Positions 21,002 through 22,360 of a stretch of 22,360 nucleotides of DNA are shown piece by piece. The notes under the pieces were generated by a model. It was not told where the DNA came from. It saw only the letters and a list, made by a program, of their open reading frames with translations, and searched no databases. The stretch spans positions 1 through 22,360 of the forward strand of contig LSSL01002547.1 in the NCBI GenBank assembly GCA_001953115.1. Reading direction: 5' to 3'. A program made the translations under genes and the position numbers. The DNA comes from Smittium mucronatum (Eukaryota; Kickxellomycota; Harpellomycetes; Harpellales; Legeriomycetaceae). The first letter of the stretch is position 1; each line of letters starts with the position of its first letter.

Positions 21002-21022
21002 TTTTTTTTTAAAAAAAAAAAA
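21002..21022. repeat. T9A12 homopolymer junction
   Basis: Nine T followed directly by twelve A, giving an 18-bp self-complementary core flanked by GGG on the left and CGC on the right. Such blocks are stiff and often nucleosome-depleted. It is also a site where assemblies can be wrong. Confidence 0.9.
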
Positions 21023-21149
21023 CGCTTTACACATGAGAATATTCAAAAAACGTAAACAATTTTATTATTATTCTGGGATACTTTAGTGCATATAAAAAAA
21101 TATGTAAATTTAATTACAAAAATAGAAGTTTTATTCGCTGAATCCAAAC

Positions 21150-21196
21150 AAAAAATATTGATTAAAGTCTGTAGTTAAGTAAAAAATATTGATTAA
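21150..21196. repeat. 16-bp direct repeat pair
   Basis: AAAAAATATTGATTAA occurs at 21150-21165 and again at 21181-21196, 31 bases apart, with unrelated sequence between. It is probably a local duplication. The second copy runs into a 15-mer, ATTAAGCTAGGATAT, also found at 20497-20511. Confidence 0.8.
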
Positions 21197-22360
21197 GCTA
21201 GGATATTTTGTCAAAAAAACATTCATCAATCTTTGAACCTTTTAAAACCACTATAGTTAATCCTGAAAAACTTGTCGGAAACATAGGAGTTATTTAAATT
21301 ATAAATACTCGTTAAGAATTTACTCGAATTTATGTTTATATATTTTTTTATATAGTGAATATGTAAACTATCCTATTCTTTTAAAAAAACAAACATAAAA
21401 TCTAGGAGAATAAAGATTATTTTTGTAAATTAAAGAAAAAAGAGTTATTTTTTGAAATATTTCCGGGAATATTAATATCATTTAATCCTGATTTAAATAT
21501 TCTTTATTTATTAACGATAATTTTTTTTTTCAAAAAAAACATTAAATTATTTGAGTACAATATATTTAAAATGTGGTTTTTTACATATATTTATTAAATA
21601 AGTTATAGTAAAGTGAAAATTTAAAATCCATAAAGTAAATGAACGATTAGAAATAGACTATTTTATATTTTATTAGAATGAAAAGAAAAAAAGAAAAATG
21701 TTATTTCTACAGTAAATTTAAATCGACATTTTGAGCTAATAAGAACAATTTTAAATTTAATTTAAATATTTTTGAACATATATAGAACTATTATTTGCGA
21801 GTTTTCATTTTTTTATTAAAAAAATTACATACTTAGTATATAGTAACGACAAAAAAATTTTGACCTTTTTATTTTAGGATTTTAATATCTCAACGAGACT
21901 TTCTTTTTTGAAATTCAGTAATAAAAATACTACATCGCAACTAGATCAAATTTAAAAAATTCGACAGAAAATAGTTTTTAGTGAATATATAACATTATTT
22001 TAGATATCTAAAAAAAATTTCTTGAAAATTTAAATAGGATTTATATTGGTCTAATACAAAGTTAAATAATAATGTGATTAATCGAAATTTTTTCAGTTTT
22101 GTGTAAATAGTATTAAATAGCTTTCAAAAACACCATCATGATTCAAAATTTAGATAAATAGCTTATAATTATATTAGCGATTACAATAATTGAAATTAAT
22201 ATAATTTAAATTATCACTGAAAGTTATACTCTAAAAAATCCTAATGTTAATATATATGTAAATATATATATATATTAATTTTATTCAATGTTTAAATTAT
22301 CTTAATGAAGAAATTTCGCGAATTAAATATCAGAACTAGTTACTTTTTTTTTAGTTTTTC

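Larger units (their letters stand above)
17881..22360. other. AT-rich gene desert, right flank
   Basis: GC falls to roughly 13-28% per 60-base row and stays low to the end of the window. No frame of useful length and no RNA gene is seen. Simple repeats, a 25-bp palindrome, a T9A12 block and a pair of short direct repeats are the only structures I can point to. Confidence 0.75.

Noticed and set aside
1..22360. CRISPR array, bacterial operon or complete transposon
   Set aside because: No spaced repeats, no ribosome binding sites, no operon spacing, and no transposase, reverse transcriptase or long terminal repeats could be recognised.

Overview
The window looks like nuclear DNA of a very AT-rich eukaryote, most likely an early-diverging fungus. 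The signs are spliceosomal introns with GT..AG borders, one with a TACTAAT branch site, codon use pushed to A/T, and kilobases of about 15-28% GC DNA full of homopolymer runs around genes of about 35% GC. Gut-inhabiting fungi such as Harpellales, or other AT-rich zoosporic or zygomycete lineages, would fit, but I cannot fix the taxon. There are no bacterial signatures.

Layout. 1-198 is a pure 6-bp microsatellite, (AAAATT)25 changing abruptly to (AAAAAT)8. About 199-8240 is an AT-rich desert with no gene I can support. It holds a few small islands of higher GC that look like weak coding relics (about 1440-1530, 5130-5250, 6311-6550, 7972-8075). 8241-8721 is the richer upstream region of the first gene, with a TATA-box candidate. 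8722-12501 (+) is an uninterrupted 1259-codon gene for a long disordered protein that I tentatively place with nuclear-basket nucleoporins of the Nup153/Nup124/Nup1 kind. 12502-12854 is the convergent spacer, with a pyrimidine-rich tract and poly(A) signals on both strands. 12855-16775 (-) is a four-exon gene that I reconstruct as one 1192-residue FHIP (FTS-Hook-interacting protein, RAI16-like) protein. About 16776-17880 has gene-like GC but only short broken reading frames. 17881-22360 is again AT-rich desert with palindromes and simple repeats.

The two genes are tail to tail and need not act together. FHIP proteins join Hook and FTS to couple endosomes to dynein. The other protein, if the assignment holds, would sit at the nuclear pore. 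I see no sign of a novel multi-gene system. The most useful results are the exon reconstruction of the FHIP gene, including a 77-bp internal exon, and the terminal LPxF/YxF motifs of the large disordered protein.
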